From the NCBI GenBank assembly GCA_003695015.1, contig RFJD01000040.1:1-5545 (forward strand): DNA of 5,545 nt, written 5' to 3'. The notes below the pieces were generated by a model. The model saw nothing but the letters and a program-made list of their open reading frames with translations, was not told the DNA's origin and ran no database searches. Position numbers and translations under genes: made by a program. Of this stretch, positions 5,544 through 5,545 are shown one piece after another (position 1 is the stretch's first letter; every line of letters begins with the position of its first letter). Source of the stretch: Verrucomicrobiota bacterium (GTDB taxonomy: Bacteria; Verrucomicrobiota; Verrucomicrobiia; Limisphaerales; J093).

Positions 5544-5545
5544 AC

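Noticed and set aside
5356..5544. A minus-strand 62-residue Pro-rich frame near the right edge
   Set aside because: It is a shifted frame of the transposase-like fragment; the adjacent frame beginning at 5543 has the recognisable RLPPGRKG motif, while this one is low-complexity.
1..5545. CRISPR array, tandem repeats, rRNA or complete insertion sequence
   Set aside because: No regularly spaced repeats, rRNA-like stretches, or terminal inverted repeats flanking a complete transposase were found by eye on either strand.

Overview
The window is about two thirds G+C with strongly GC-biased third codon positions. It carries a polysaccharide-degradation cassette followed by a scarred intergenic region. 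The gene content points to a high-GC bacterium of the Planctomycetota/Verrucomicrobiota type: tandem secreted formylglycine sulfatases beside a GH127 glycosidase, followed by a small glycine-rich membrane protein of a type I associate with those phyla. That placement is an inference from gene content; no rRNA or other phylogenetic marker is present.

Layout. Positions 2-1522 (+) hold the 3' part of a GH127 (beta-L-arabinofuranosidase family) gene whose start lies left of the window. A 116-base gap with a strong hairpin follows. Two secreted type I sulfatases then lie in tandem on the same strand, 1639-3159 and 3194-4603, separated by only 34 bases. All three genes face the same way and are close enough to form one transcription unit. 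A plausible joint role is to remove sulfate esters from an anionic plant or algal glycan and release L-arabinofuranose or a related sugar. No sulfatase-maturing enzyme (FGE or anSME), transporter or regulator is visible.

From 4604 onward the character changes. G+C falls (about 52-60% in the lines I counted, against about 68% in a sulfatase line). A small three-helix membrane protein of unknown function (4875-5204, +) has its own candidate promoter and a good ribosome binding site. Its stop codon overlaps an ATG (TGATG) that opens a 43-codon hydrophobic micro-ORF, broken by an in-frame TGA at codon 4 (5204-5335).

On the minus strand, two short stretches resemble opposite ends of the same kind of transposase (IS1634-like, IS4 superfamily): a C-terminal-like piece near 4632-4727 and an N-terminal-like piece near 5421-5543 that runs off the right edge. 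They lie in the correct order for one element read right to left, but the distance between them is too short for the missing middle, and the membrane-protein gene occupies it. I read 4604-5545 as the footprint of a decayed insertion sequence around or beside a small accessory gene. No CRISPR array, intact RNA gene or complete mobile element was seen.
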